Positions 1-10,109 of a stretch of DNA of 64,000 nt are shown in pieces (the first letter of the stretch is position 1; each line of letters opens with the position of its first letter). Below the pieces are notes generated by a model that had not been told where the DNA came from, ran no database searches, and was given only the letters and a program-made list of their open reading frames with translations. The position numbers were made by a program, and so were the translations under genes. Source of the DNA: Petasospora fabianii. Lineage: Eukaryota; Ascomycota; Saccharomycetes; Phaffomycetales; Wickerhamomycetaceae. Location of the stretch: contig CP048716.1 in the NCBI GenBank assembly GCA_022641835.1, forward strand, positions 1,952,891-2,016,890. The letters run 5' to 3'.

Positions 1-1641
1 CAGTTTTGTCGTACGTTTTGAGCTAAGATCAGGACCGGGTAAATAAAGATCGACGTAACCCACAATGCTGGTGGATCTTTTTTAAATCCAGAAGTGTATT
101 CGTGCATGGAATATCGAAGACTTTTAAGTGTGGTTGGCCGTCTCTAGGTGGTTGTGGTGATGGGATGTGGGGTGCCGTTTATGAGGTCCCTGCGGCTTGA
201 CATGTGCGCTTGGAGGCATCAAAGTGCACACGAAGAGAAAGATTCTCAGAAAACAGAGGTGTACCAAGCGACAAAAGAGCATAACCAGCATCAATGTCTC
301 CTGAAAACAGACTGCTTTTTCTTTGTCAGGCCACCTTTCTCCAATCTTACCGCGTGTGCTATCCTTGTTGTTGTGAACAAGTTAAGGGCATAAACTCATG
401 CACACCAAGGTTGAGACAAGGTGTGATTGTCAGGCACCCATCAGCGATTTAGCGGTTCGCACGACTGACCACAAGATATTCTTTTCTTTTACAAATTCAA
501 ACTTTGGACTACCTGACAGAATGGCCTGATGTTCAACACCCTTGTTTCAAAGGCTATCGACAACTCTGTTATTCTCCTTTATCGCCTCACTTTCTTCTCA
601 AGGTCACCAGTGTCCCAAAGAGGCGTGTCTTTAAAAAGACGCTGCGCGCTCATGTGTCCGGCTGTGTCCTATCGCAAAATGTCTCAACGGCCGAAACAAA
701 AAGCGCTTGGTGGGACAAACGGTGATCAGAGTCAGAACAAAGGAGAGGAGGTTGAGGCACTGCGACAGGGTCAAATTCTTAAAACAAAGGTAGGAGGTCC
801 CGTGGTTTACTTGACGGTTTTCCTGAGCTCGGAAGGTGTGACTTAGGAAGAGGGTGGTTTACAGAATTGTCATGGACTCTCGTCTCTCTCGAAAACACAC
901 TAGAGCACTATTAGAGCATTAGCAGCCGCTCTCATCCATCGGCTAGAACCGGCCCACGTCTCCTCCACACACACGCATTGTTATAGAGTACTTGAAAACG
1001 ACTCATGATCGAAAGCTCCGCGCAGCCGTCCAAGGCATCTACCTCTAGTCAAGATAGGTGCGGCATAATAAATGAAGAAAGTTGCCGTAGGAATTGATGA
1101 ATTAGCGACATAGGAGAATCGGCTTACGGCGGCTTCCTCTTGGTGCCAGCTGCCGCGGCGGGCGGCGCCTACAGCTGTCAAAATTTTTTTTATTAGTTTC
1201 GATCGAGCCGTATGTGTCAAAAGATGAGGCAGCACAAATTACATGAGGCAGTAGCCACTAACGGCATTATTTCTTAGCTAGAACTCTTTTCTCAACAGTT
1301 TGATCGTATATATGCATGTCCAGTGTTCTGAATGTGTTGGCATCAGTTGTGCTTGAGCCTTGGGCTACTGTAGTCTGGCAGAGACAGACATCTCCATCTC
1401 ATCGCAAGACATCAGCTAATAAACTAATCAGTACAGTATTACCATATTAAGTATCACTTCAAACCCCTGCTTTCAAAGCAGCCAAAGTACTAGATGTAAT
1501 TACATTTATCCAAAAGGCAATAGATAAACAAGAAGACAATCATAAAAGTAACAAAAACTTCGAAACCGGAACAGAAAAGAAACACTCGTATCAAACGAGT
1601 CCAATATACTAACCCCACACTAGACGTAATTCCCTTTAATT
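1..1641. other. Stretch without a convincing gene
   Basis: Only short ORFs without recognisable domains are present. The one structured item is an intron-like signature on the plus strand: GTATGT at 1210, CACTAAC at 1256-1262 and a TTAG acceptor ending at 1277. No ATG-led exon joins it in any frame. The right end is the 3' side of the bZIP gene. Confidence 0.5.
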
Positions 1642-2880
1642 TCAACGTGGACGATTCAACATCTCGGAATCACTGGCCATCTTCGCCCTCTGTTTCAACA
1701 TTTCCAACTCGTTGTTGTTCCTCTGTTCACCTTTTTCCACCACAAGGTTTCTCAGCAATCTATTCTCCATCTCTAGAGTCTGAATCTTCTTCTCTAGCGT
1801 CATCGTGAGCTCAGTCAACTCCCTCACACTACGTTCAAGCTGCTGCTCCTTGAGTTTCTTCTTGATTCTAAAACGAGCAGAAGCAGCAGTGTTTCTCTTT
1901 CTCTTATCAATCTCTGGGTCGCCAGTTGGCTCAACTTTCAAATCTGGAAGTTGTCCGAGATCACCAACACTATTATGTCTCGAGTTGTCAGAGCTATTTC
2001 CAGAGTTTTTGAGAGCAGTAGCTGCCTTTGCGTTTCCGAGGATGGTTTGCGTGAGTGAGTTGAGTTCCGATGAAGATGATCCAAGAGAGTTGCTTAGGTT
2101 TATTCCATTGAGTGCTGGTGGTGGATTGGCAAACGATGTTGCGAGGGAGGCAACAGTGGATTGACTTTTTGTTTGTTCATGTTGGGCAATCAAGGCAGCG
2201 AGTGCATCAATCTGTGTAGTGGAAAGACCTGCTGCAATGAGAGACGATTTGGCTCCTGGTGGTACTGGAACTTTTGGTAAGCTTGAAAGGATATCGTTTG
2301 GTGCACCTGTGGCTGGGAGTTGTTGATGTGTTTGTAGGAGTGGGTTGCTTAAGCTATCCTGGTTAAGGTTCAGTGATGTTCCTAGGCTGCCAGAACCCAT
2401 AAGCAGATCATGAGAAGAGAACGTGTTACCGTTACTGCTGTTATTGTTGGATGAGCCAGAGCCAGAGTTGGAAGCGAATGAATAAGCGTTGTTATTGGTG
2501 TTGTTATTACTCGAGCTGTTGTTATTATTCAAAAGTGCCGAGAGATTATGGTTGTGGTTCTGGGAGTGGCTATTGAAGGCATTCGCGGTGTTATTGTGGG
2601 AGTTATCATTTCTGTTGGAGGAAGGGATGTGATCTTTTTCCTTGTCGTCTTCGTCCTTTGGAAGCTGTGGTTTCTCCTCGTCTGGGAAGACGAAGGAGTC
2701 GCCAACGAAGGCTGCGAGTTCGGCGCTTAGTCTGTCGTCAAGATATGAAGGGTCGTCGATTTCTGGCATGAACGTGTCAACGTAAACGAGCTGCTCGAGC
2801 AGGGCAGCAGGTGTGATGTTGTCGTTATGTTGATTATTTGAGCTATCGGAGGAGCCATTGGCCGTACCGTGGCTGTTCAT
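1642..2880 (-). CDS. bZIP transcription factor, Met4/cys-3 type
   Basis: This predicted 412-residue nuclear DNA-binding protein has a C-terminal bZIP. The basic region contains KRKRNTAASARFRIKKK, followed by a leucine zipper with heptad-spaced L/M residues. The RNTAASARFR signature is typical of the Met4/Met28 and Neurospora cys-3 group, which activate sulfur-assimilation genes. The N-terminus is acidic (SFVFPDEEK region) and could serve as an activation segment. The middle is rich in Asn and Ser homopolymer runs. The frame stays open up to 3135, but I chose the ATG at 2880 because the upstream residues look like translated leader. A CACGTG box lies about 270 bases upstream. The family call is sound; the exact orthology (MET4, MET28 or other) is not settled. 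Confidence 0.85.
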   Translation of the reverse strand: MNSHGTANGSSDSSNNQHNDNITPAALLEQLVYVDTFMPEIDDPSYLDDRLSAELAAFVGDSFVFPDEEKPQLPKDEDDKEKDHIPSSNRNDNSHNNTANAFNSHSQNHNHNLSALLNNNNSSSNNNTNNNAYSFASNSGSGSSNNNSSNGNTFSSHDLLMGSGSLGTSLNLNQDSLSNPLLQTHQQLPATGAPNDILSSLPKVPVPPGAKSSLIAAGLSTTQIDALAALIAQHEQTKSQSTVASLATSFANPPPALNGINLSNSLGSSSSELNSLTQTILGNAKAATALKNSGNSSDNSRHNSVGDLGQLPDLKVEPTGDPEIDKRKRNTAASARFRIKKKLKEQQLERSVRELTELTMTLEKKIQTLEMENRLLRNLVVEKGEQRNNNELEMLKQRAKMASDSEMLNRPR

Positions 2881-3593
2881 GGCGGTGTGATCTGGGGAAC
2901 GAGTATGGCTGGGGAACGTGATAACAGAGAAGGGCTTGTTGTGCTCGCTGTGGCAGCGGGTGAGGCGTGCTAAGTGTGGAGCTGAGTGGATAGATAGGGA
3001 CAGAACGGAGACAGGTCTCTTAGAGGAGTGTGACGCGGAGATGTCGACGTCGAACGTTGCGATGAGCCAATTACTTTGATGTTGTATCAAGAACAAAAAA
3101 GCAGCATTTAAAAATGTGGCGTCCGTAGACAGCAACCGAATGACCGCGACACACGTGACTTTTTTTCGGCTACTTTGCCGCTCTCAACCCGAAGGGGACT
3201 CAGCCACAACGCCACACATTTTGTGCCAAAATCTCTTCTCCACGTTTTGAGGGGCCTAAGGGCCAGTTTAAGCACTGAAAGGGGTGCCATATAGTTTAGG
3301 ATGCGCATAAGAGTAGACGGCAGTGTTACCATGGCTTCGAAAGCTTTCAGACTAAATCTCAGTAGCATCATCTAGAGCTCCCACTCACAAAGTTTAGGGC
3401 CTATCAACAAAAATATCATGGTTGTGTTTAAGAAGCGGATAAAAGGATGAACATGCGTATCAATGTTCTTAACCCCCTTGTGACAATCATCATAAGCCAT
3501 AATCGATTAAAAGGCTACGGGAACATGAAAAGTTCATAAAGTCGTTCAATCGTAACAATTATAGCACCTCTGGTTTGACCTTATCCTTCCATA
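2881..3593. other. Upstream region of the bZIP gene
   Basis: This leader/promoter separates the bZIP start from the 3' end of the next minus-strand gene. It holds a CACGTG E-box at 3152-3157 and CCACA motifs near 3207-3216. An 87-codon minus-strand ORF (3108-3371) has no family resemblance and I do not call it. Confidence 0.4.
3152..3157. promoter_or_regulatory. CACGTG E-box (Cbf1-type site)
   Basis: CACGTG is followed by A, so the minus strand reads TCACGTG, the preferred Cbf1 core. It lies about 270 bases upstream of the bZIP ATG. In S. cerevisiae Cbf1 recruits Met4 to such sites, so autoregulation is plausible but inferred. Confidence 0.4.
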
Positions 3594-3876
3594 TCAAGCC
3601 GTGATTGCGTTGGACAAAGCAACAGCTCTTGCAACTGCCGCCAATTCCTGTGGTTGCTTTGATAACGTTTGTGCAACAAATGAGAAAAGCACACATGATC
3701 CAAGGAACCCTAAAAGGTTGAAAAACTGCAATCAAATGTTAGTGTCTTGATCCAATTGTGATGTGTATCGGCTGGACCATGGACGAGGCGATACGTACTG
3801 CTTTTCGTGAATACATCTTCTCCTCTTCTTCCGTTCTGACAGAGGCAAAAATTCTGCGGATGCTATTAAGGATCAT
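3594..3876 (-). CDS. Two-exon small single-pass membrane protein, likely mitochondrial
   Basis: This 69-residue protein is assembled from two exons. Exon 1 is 3876-3799 (26 codons, beginning MILNSIRRIF). The intron is 3798-3726 (73 bases): GTACGT donor, CACTAAC branch point, TTGCAG acceptor. Exon 2 is 3725-3594 (43 codons plus TGA). The join is phase 0. The N-terminus is basic and hydrophobic without acidic residues until a Glu run, like a mitochondrial presequence. Exon 2 opens with a clear membrane segment (FFNLLGFLGSCVLFSFVAQ) followed by an Ala-rich helix. A second ATG at codon 21 could be an alternative start. I do not recognise the family. The intron matches the other introns of this window in size and motifs, which is the main support. 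Confidence 0.6.
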
Positions 3877-4647
3877 TGTGAGTTTTAAAAATGGTGTGAA
3901 GAAAGGGGAAAGAAGATGTGTTTATGTCCAGTTGTCTATAGAGACTGGTTCATCGGTTGACAGACCGTGATTCTCCAAGGGTTTTTTTGCTTCGCGCACT
4001 GAGCTCTAGGCAGAGCGGTCTGACAGCTACACAGGACCACCATAGCACCAAGAAGCAGTACTCCGGTGCTTCGCCAATAAAAATAAAGCTGAACTCAAAA
4101 AAGGAAGGACGTTCTCACCAGAAGTAATCGGTATCGGGTTCCACGGCCGAAGCCGTAGTCTGTATATTGCACTCAATAGCCCTTCTTTCCAAGGACCAAC
4201 TGACCGTGCAGCCTCCCATGCCCGTTTGCACGGGCTGATTTCTTATGGCCGCACCCAGCGATTCCTCGCCAGGATCTCTCAAGAGAAAACTTTGTAGGCG
4301 GTCAGTGCGAACCACCGAATTTCCCACCTGCGTATTTGTGAGCACGACAAGCGTGCTCCTTATGTGGGCAGGTCCATACAGACTCGGGAGAGAACGTTGC
4401 CCCCACTGCGCCACGAGAGCACAATGAGGCACACGTTTTGGAGGCCAATCTGCCCCATCAGTTCTGACAATTACGTCCGGTGTTCGATTCCTGTTGGCGT
4501 CGCATTTATTCGCATTTTAAGTAGTGCAGCACCTCGAAGGGCGGGTTGAAAAACTAGAGGAGTGTTTAATTCGGGATCACTATAGATACATGACACATAA
4601 ACGATCCCAAGCAAATCACCTACATTCAAGATAATATAGAGGCTATC
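3877..4647. other. Intergenic region between divergent small gene and AIM23
   Basis: This is presumed to be the shared promoter of the minus-strand small gene and AIM23. GTTCGATTC near 4480 looks like a Pol III box B, but the flanks do not pair into a T-stem and there is no acceptor stem, so no tRNA is called. Nothing else is recognised. Confidence 0.4.
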
Positions 4648-5832
4648 ATGTTCTCCAAGAGCCTCTTACACCCACTGAGGCGTTCAGCTAGGCCCTTGCT
4701 TTTAACACGGGAGAATAGTTCGTCACCCGGTACGGAGTTTCTCAAGGCGGTTGCAAACAACGAGGTCTCCACTCGAGCTAAAAAGAAGGTAATCAGTTCT
4801 TCCGAGCATCTCAAGATGCTAAATAATCGTCAAATAAACTCCAGCAAGGGAAAGGTATCTAAGAAGTCTGTATTTGCATCACCGTGGGAAGACTACAACC
4901 AAAAAAAGCATCAGAAACCATCTCATGTATCAAGGGGCCAAAAGAATCAACACTCTCTATTTTCTCCATCTACACCTCCATCGCATCAGAAACCGAAGCC
5001 AAAGGACGAGGATATATTCATAAACTTCGATCCTCTGACATTCAAATACAAACTCTCCCAATCTGATCGTGAAAATGAGTTTTATACCGAGAAGCTTAAA
5101 CAGGTGTTCTCAATAAACTCCCGCTTTGAGGTTATGGCTATTGGTGGACAAGGTGGAGCTTCCCGTATGAAGCTGAAGACATTCCTCAGACGACTTAAAG
5201 AGGATGAAGCATTTGACGTTGTTGATATCCAAACGGTTGATGACATTCAGTTCCCAATTGTCAGAGCCACAAATAAAGTTGCCACACTAAAGACATTTAG
5301 TGATAAACGTGCCGTTGAGGTCACGAAGATGTTTGGAAGAACTCATGAAAGAAAAAGAACTGGTAATCTCAACTTCATCAAGATCTCTTGGGAGATCTCT
5401 CAAAATGATTTGGAAAATCAGAAGAGCAATGAGATCACCTCGCAGCTCAAGAAGGGTAACAAACTGACTATCGCTATTGACACTAAGGACAACTTGCAAG
5501 ACTCGAGATATGCATTTGAGGCTGACACAATCTCTAAAGGTGGCCAGCTGAACAAATTGGAGGAACTAAGAAGACAAAAGGCATTCGAGTACCTTAAGAC
5601 CATTTTGGAAGAGAATGGAACCGTGGAATACAATGGAGCCATTACAGGAAAGATGATCATCACTGTGACACCAAAAGCCAAGGTTGACAACAAGGCTGCC
5701 AAGAAGACAGAGAAAAATAAAAAGAAGCAGGAAAGACTTGAGAAGCAGAGAATGCGTGAAGAGGCAAAGAAAGCCGAGCGTGAGGCCCGTGAAAGGGAGT
5801 TGCAAGCTAAGTTGGCCGAGATTGAAGCATAG
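4648..5832 (+). CDS. AIM23: Mitochondrial translation initiation factor 3 (Aim23)
   Basis: This 394-residue protein has an Arg-rich N-terminus (SLLHPLRRSARPLLLTR) typical of a mitochondrial presequence. A low-complexity Lys/Ser stretch follows to about residue 110. Then comes an IF3-like region with the order seen in Aim23: an N-terminal domain around residues 125-205 and a C-terminal domain around 215-330 (FIKISWEISQNDLENQK). The tail is a highly charged coiled coil of Lys/Glu. Aim23 is the yeast orthologue of bacterial IF3 and acts on the small mitoribosomal subunit. The length is somewhat greater than in S. cerevisiae because of the charged tail. It is single exon, with the start at the first ATG. 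Confidence 0.85.
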   Translation: MFSKSLLHPLRRSARPLLLTRENSSSPGTEFLKAVANNEVSTRAKKKVISSSEHLKMLNNRQINSSKGKVSKKSVFASPWEDYNQKKHQKPSHVSRGQKNQHSLFSPSTPPSHQKPKPKDEDIFINFDPLTFKYKLSQSDRENEFYTEKLKQVFSINSRFEVMAIGGQGGASRMKLKTFLRRLKEDEAFDVVDIQTVDDIQFPIVRATNKVATLKTFSDKRAVEVTKMFGRTHERKRTGNLNFIKISWEISQNDLENQKSNEITSQLKKGNKLTIAIDTKDNLQDSRYAFEADTISKGGQLNKLEELRRQKAFEYLKTILEENGTVEYNGAITGKMIITVTPKAKVDNKAAKKTEKNKKKQERLEKQRMREEAKKAEREARERELQAKLAEIEA

Positions 5833-5915
5833 CTATACAGTCGAGGTCTTCACATGTACATAGGAAACGAATCGTGACGAATAACACTAATTTACAATAA
5901 ATTAGAGCTGTAATA

Positions 5916-6866
5916 CTATCGAATAGGGTAAATCCCAATCCGACCAGTCATTTTCTTGGTATCATCAAACATTTCCCCATAACCGAAATTTGGCTCACCA
6001 ATGAAGAGATATCTGTTGAACGCATTCAATGATTCACCAAAGCCAGAATAGCCTGCACTACTTTCAACGGCAATATGTGTGACCTCCAGCATCGATGGAA
6101 TATCCTTTGTGAAAACATCAGCTAGATTGACCTTAAACACGGCACCAGAACGATGATAACCCGGTGCAGAGATGTAAAGTACGTCATCATAGACAATCCC
6201 TTGGTATCCAAACTTGGCCAAAGAATTACCGACACCCGCCTTCAGCACAAGCTTTGTATGGAAGACGACATCATCACCCTGGAGTTTGTATATGTATACA
6301 GCTCCACATGACACGGATAAAGGATCAGAGTGACCGGGGGCACCAACAACCAGGAAGTGGGTGTCACCGAACTTCTCAGCAACGATAAATCTCTTACCAT
6401 AAAGCTCACTTGCTGGTGATGCCTTTCTTCCAACAACGACTGGTGTTGTGCTCTTCGATAATACTTTCTTTAACTGCAAGCTGAAATCATAACAGTACAC
6501 GATACCGGCACCATTGGCAGATATGTATATCATCTGAGCGTCACCAGTAACGACCGATCCGAACTGATCGTATCCGTCCTCCAGTGCATAGTTTTCCGAG
6601 GTCAGTAGCCTATGAATTACAAGCTGTGAAATGTCAACCGACAATATCTCTCCACTGATGAGTAGTACGGACAAGAGCTTACCAGATAGCACCAAGACTT
6701 CACCTGACTGTGCAGAAGGATGTAAATCAGCGTATGGGTTACCGATAAATACCTCTGCAAAGCCATCACCATCAATATCACGAGAATAGAGAGATATGCC
6801 TTCCTGTTTTACTCCAGACGATCCAAACGATGAAGAGGAACGAGCATCAGTGATTGTAAGAATCCG
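5916..6866 (-). pseudogene. Downstream part of GPI-PLD-like gene, blades 3-7, beyond an in-frame stop
   Basis: Directly after the TAA at 6869-6867 the same frame continues for 316 codons to a TAG at 5916. This segment contains five FG-GAP-like beta-propeller repeats: FGSSGV... with a calcium-loop motif DIDGDG, DQFGSVV, YGKRFIV, KFGYQGI and GYSGFGE. With the two repeats upstream of the stop, this makes seven blades, the expected number for one closed propeller. The continuation needs no frameshift. It is therefore either a recent nonsense allele, a readthrough gene, or a single-base sequencing error. The first internal ATG is at 6695, but translation from it would lack blade 3. Confidence 0.75.
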
Positions 6867-8027
6867 TTAATTCCCAGAGTAGACGTATATGCTTGAAGAG
6901 CCTGGCTCGGATATGAAGAGGAAGGACTCTCCAAAGAGGACATATGTTAGCATTGAGGCACCGAACCTTTTTGGCGAGTCAAATGACGAAGATGGTGATT
7001 TGATAGTGATGGTTTGATGTGTGTTATCTGTGTTAGTGAATGGTGACAAGGGTACTATGTAAACAGAGCCTGAACCGTCTTCGTATTGGGAACTGATGGC
7101 GAGCGAAGCCTCGGCGAGGAAGTTTCCTACGGCGATAGCATGCCCAAAATTTGAGATCGGAACGTATGGGCTCAGGATGGTTCCAGAGCTCTCCATGGTC
7201 ATGTTGAAATCTTCATGATGTGTGGTCAGTGGCTTCGGCGGAATGGCATCACATAATGACCACGAGTTAGCCGGTGTTTCGTTCTCGAACCAGTCATTGA
7301 GATTTGGCATGCATCTGGCGATGGACAACTCAATTTCCTTGAGACCTCCGAGGTAGTATTCATCGAGACAGTCTTCTAGAAGTGGAGACATCTCTGCGTA
7401 TATCATGGCAGTTGTCCTGTGTGCTCTCGTTTCAGCATTCAATGCTGACTCACCTCTTGCAGTGCAATACCTAAGATCGAACTCGTTCACCTTGATACCA
7501 ACCCTTGCAAAGATTCTTTTGAGATGCGTAAAGTTTGGATATTTCCAGGCAGCACGATGGAATGTCATATCATCGATGCGGTTCAACAGTAAGAAATCTG
7601 CAGCCGTATCCAGGAACTGATGGGCTCTATCAGCATCACCGTCGAAGTCCATATGTGCCAACATTGTCAGTAGTCCTTGGTGAAGCCTTATCGAGTGCCA
7701 CGATGAGTCTGCAACCTGATGTGTGAAGACACCATATAGGAACGCTTTCAGTTCAAGTTGTTGTTTGGTGGGGTATATTCCTGTGTTGTGGATGTAGTCT
7801 ATACCAGCCTTGATAAAGGGCGGCCAGTGTGCAGCCTCGCTTGTGTCTGGAGATCCGCATGTATAGAAGGCGTCGGGAAAGAAAGCCCCAGTTAGGAGGA
7901 AAGGTAAATACTCATCCGCTTGGATATCTTCCGGGAGGTATTGGTGTATGCGGGAAATTAGCGTGGTGTGGACACTAGGGATGATTATGTTAGACGGTGA
8001 TAGCTGATTGAGCACACGATAAGACAT
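6867..8027 (-). CDS. GPI-specific phospholipase D-like protein, catalytic part
   Basis: 386 codons carry an N-terminal zinc-dependent phospholipase C/GPI-PLD-like domain. Residues with zinc-ligand character are seen in FPDAFYTCG, AAHWPPF, GVFTHQVADSSWH and LLTMLAHMDFDGDAD. Two FG-GAP repeats follow (FGHAIAVGNFLAEAS and FGASMLTYVLFGE). The frame then meets TAA immediately after the blade-closing strand IYVYSGN. Animal GPLD1 cleaves GPI anchors and is about 840 residues; the joined frame here would be about 703. There is no obvious signal peptide at the chosen ATG. Whether the truncated product is stable without a full propeller is unknown. Confidence 0.75.
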   Translation of the reverse strand: MSYRVLNQLSPSNIIIPSVHTTLISRIHQYLPEDIQADEYLPFLLTGAFFPDAFYTCGSPDTSEAAHWPPFIKAGIDYIHNTGIYPTKQQLELKAFLYGVFTHQVADSSWHSIRLHQGLLTMLAHMDFDGDADRAHQFLDTAADFLLLNRIDDMTFHRAAWKYPNFTHLKRIFARVGIKVNEFDLRYCTARGESALNAETRAHRTTAMIYAEMSPLLEDCLDEYYLGGLKEIELSIARCMPNLNDWFENETPANSWSLCDAIPPKPLTTHHEDFNMTMESSGTILSPYVPISNFGHAIAVGNFLAEASLAISSQYEDGSGSVYIVPLSPFTNTDNTHQTITIKSPSSSFDSPKRFGASMLTYVLFGESFLFISEPGSSSIYVYSGN

Positions 8028-8297
8028 ACCCGACCCCTGCAGCGATTACAGTTGTGATAAGGGGAGAAAAAGCGAGTAGGTGCATTGTGGCACCAAATGA
8101 ATGGATTTAACGACAGTGGAAAAGGACAGCAAAGTCCTGATCTCTCGTTCCTGAAGCCATGGGGCAGAGAGAGGCACAGTTTTAGCCGCAATCTTCTCCG
8201 CGCTGTCGCGATCATTCGGAACAACTTTAGTTTGGCACCTTCGTCTTCAGCTCTCAAAACATCTCCGCTAAGAGGCCACGTCAGTGCGCAAACTAGG

Positions 8298-9776
8298 ATG
8301 CCCGCCCTTCCAAAGTATGTATCGACTTTATATGATAGGATTATACTGATACTAACAGTGTCCAGCTGGGTTGTCACCATCTGTGGTGTGTCCGCCTCGA
8401 TTGCAGTGGTCATCTCGCTGGCCGGGATCCACCTCCAGCTCAGGAACTACCGGAAACCGGGACAGCAGCGTCTCATAGTACGAATCCAGCTCATGATACC
8501 ACTCTATGCCGTGTCGTGCTACGTTGCACTCCGATGGTACACAGTATCACGATTCCTTGAGCCCTTTAGGGAGATATACGAAGCATTCGTCATCTACACA
8601 TTCTTCTCCCTACTTACGCATCTCCTCGGTGGAGAGCGGAACATTGTCATTCTGACCTCTGGAAGAGAGCCTGTCAAGCAGCCACCACCGTTTGGTAAGT
8701 TCTTACCATCGGTGGACATTTCAGACCCCTACACATTGCTGGCAATCAAGAGGGGTATCTTGCAGTACGTCTGGCTTAAGCCTTTCATCTGTGGGGCAAC
8801 GGCGATAATGGAAATTGCACATCTTGAGAGTACGCAGAGTGGTATATTCAGCGTGTACTTTATCATCAATTTCATCTACAACATAAGTGTCACCATTTCT
8901 CTTTATGACCTAGCATTGTTCTGGAAATGCCTATATCAAGACCTTGCTCCTTTTAGGCCATGGGGTAAGTTCCTGTGTGTCAAACTTATCATCTTTGCAA
9001 GTTACTGGCAGGGTATGATCTTGGGATTGCTAGCATACTTTGGTGTCTTTAACAATGAGAGTGCTGAGGGTCAGAGTACAATTGGATATGCTATACAAAA
9101 TGCATTATTGTGTCTGGAACTGATTGGGTTTGCGATTGGTCACTGGCATTCCTTCTCATGGACGGAATACAGTGTTCATGCCTTGCCAGGTTGTGCGCGC
9201 CTATATTACTGGGCTGCGCTCAGAGATGTATTTGGGCTCGGTGATCTCAAGTACGACTTCGAAATGACATTTTATGGAGACGACTATGATTACAGAAATT
9301 TTGACTCCATCGAGGCCCTCATTGCTCACCCATCCTCACACTCACGTATGGCAAGGTTCAACGATGGATTACGCTTCACAGATGCAGGAAAACAGAGGTA
9401 CTGGCTACCAAAGAATACTAATCCATCAATCTCCTCTCCACATTTAAAGACACCTCTTCTGAGCCGACCAAGAGCTAATTCAATTACCTCAACAAACGCA
9501 TCAACAAGAGCCATCTACGCCAACTCTATCCTCACCATTGACTCTAAAGAGACACAACTGGACCAACAACACAACTATAACTCGTTTGATAACACTTCTG
9601 AGGCACAAGACGAGTTTGAAGACTGGGTCAAAGATGAGGAATATTTCCGCAAAGCGAAAAGAGAGAGACCATATGGAGACAAGAATTACCCCGTCATCTA
9701 CGACACTGAGGCATATGCCAACTCTCCGGCCTTACAGAGGCTAAGAAGGGAAGCTATGGCAAGGCAGAGGGTGTGA
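8298..9776 (+). CDS. TMEM184/OST-alpha family seven-TM membrane protein
   Basis: This 492-residue protein belongs to the organic solute transporter alpha/TMEM184 (DUF300) family, of which S. cerevisiae YKR051W is a member. Hydrophobic segments occupy about the first 350 residues, for example the segments around VVTICGVSASIAVVISLAG, LIVRIQLMIPLYAVSCYVAL and FVIYTFFSLLTHLLGGE, and a later FCLGLL-like region near FASYWQGMILGLLAYF. The family motifs GGERN and WLKPF are both present. The C-terminal 140 residues are hydrophilic and Ser/Arg-rich, probably cytosolic. The frame is open from 8085, but the first membrane-proximal ATG (MPALPKYVS) at 8298 gives the family-like N-terminus. Confidence 0.8.
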   Translation: MPALPKYVSTLYDRIILILTVSSWVVTICGVSASIAVVISLAGIHLQLRNYRKPGQQRLIVRIQLMIPLYAVSCYVALRWYTVSRFLEPFREIYEAFVIYTFFSLLTHLLGGERNIVILTSGREPVKQPPPFGKFLPSVDISDPYTLLAIKRGILQYVWLKPFICGATAIMEIAHLESTQSGIFSVYFIINFIYNISVTISLYDLALFWKCLYQDLAPFRPWGKFLCVKLIIFASYWQGMILGLLAYFGVFNNESAEGQSTIGYAIQNALLCLELIGFAIGHWHSFSWTEYSVHALPGCARLYYWAALRDVFGLGDLKYDFEMTFYGDDYDYRNFDSIEALIAHPSSHSRMARFNDGLRFTDAGKQRYWLPKNTNPSISSPHLKTPLLSRPRANSITSTNASTRAIYANSILTIDSKETQLDQQHNYNSFDNTSEAQDEFEDWVKDEEYFRKAKRERPYGDKNYPVIYDTEAYANSPALQRLRREAMARQRV

Positions 9777-10109
9777 TTGACGCACATAGAATTTCATATC
9801 CCCGCAAAATAAAATAATAAAGAGAGGTATGGCATGATAATCAAGCACATAATTGAATTTAGCGATTAGGCATGCTAAAGATAATGCACAAGACATCCCG
9901 TACACCATACACATTCCTAATTCGGAAGCTCGAAGCGTCAGCGTGTGCCAGATCATAGTTCTCGAAAAAGAAGCTGAAGTCCCGACGTTGGAGCTGAATT
10001 GGCGATGAGAATAGTTTTACTGTGAAAGTGTTAGGAGCGTTTGCCTTCATTGTCGGTGTTTTCCTGGATTCCTTACCGTCGGAAAAGTGATCACCTAGAT
10101 ATCAGCAAA
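9777..10109. other. Intergenic region upstream of SDD2
   Basis: This short region contains an AATAAA-like sequence near 9807-9817 that may serve the 3' end of the TMEM184-like gene, plus the SDD2 promoter. Nothing else is recognised. Confidence 0.4.

Noticed and set aside
4470-4510. Box B-like GTTCGATTC suggesting a tRNA or Pol III gene
   Set aside because: The flanks do not pair as a T-stem and no complementary acceptor strand is found upstream.
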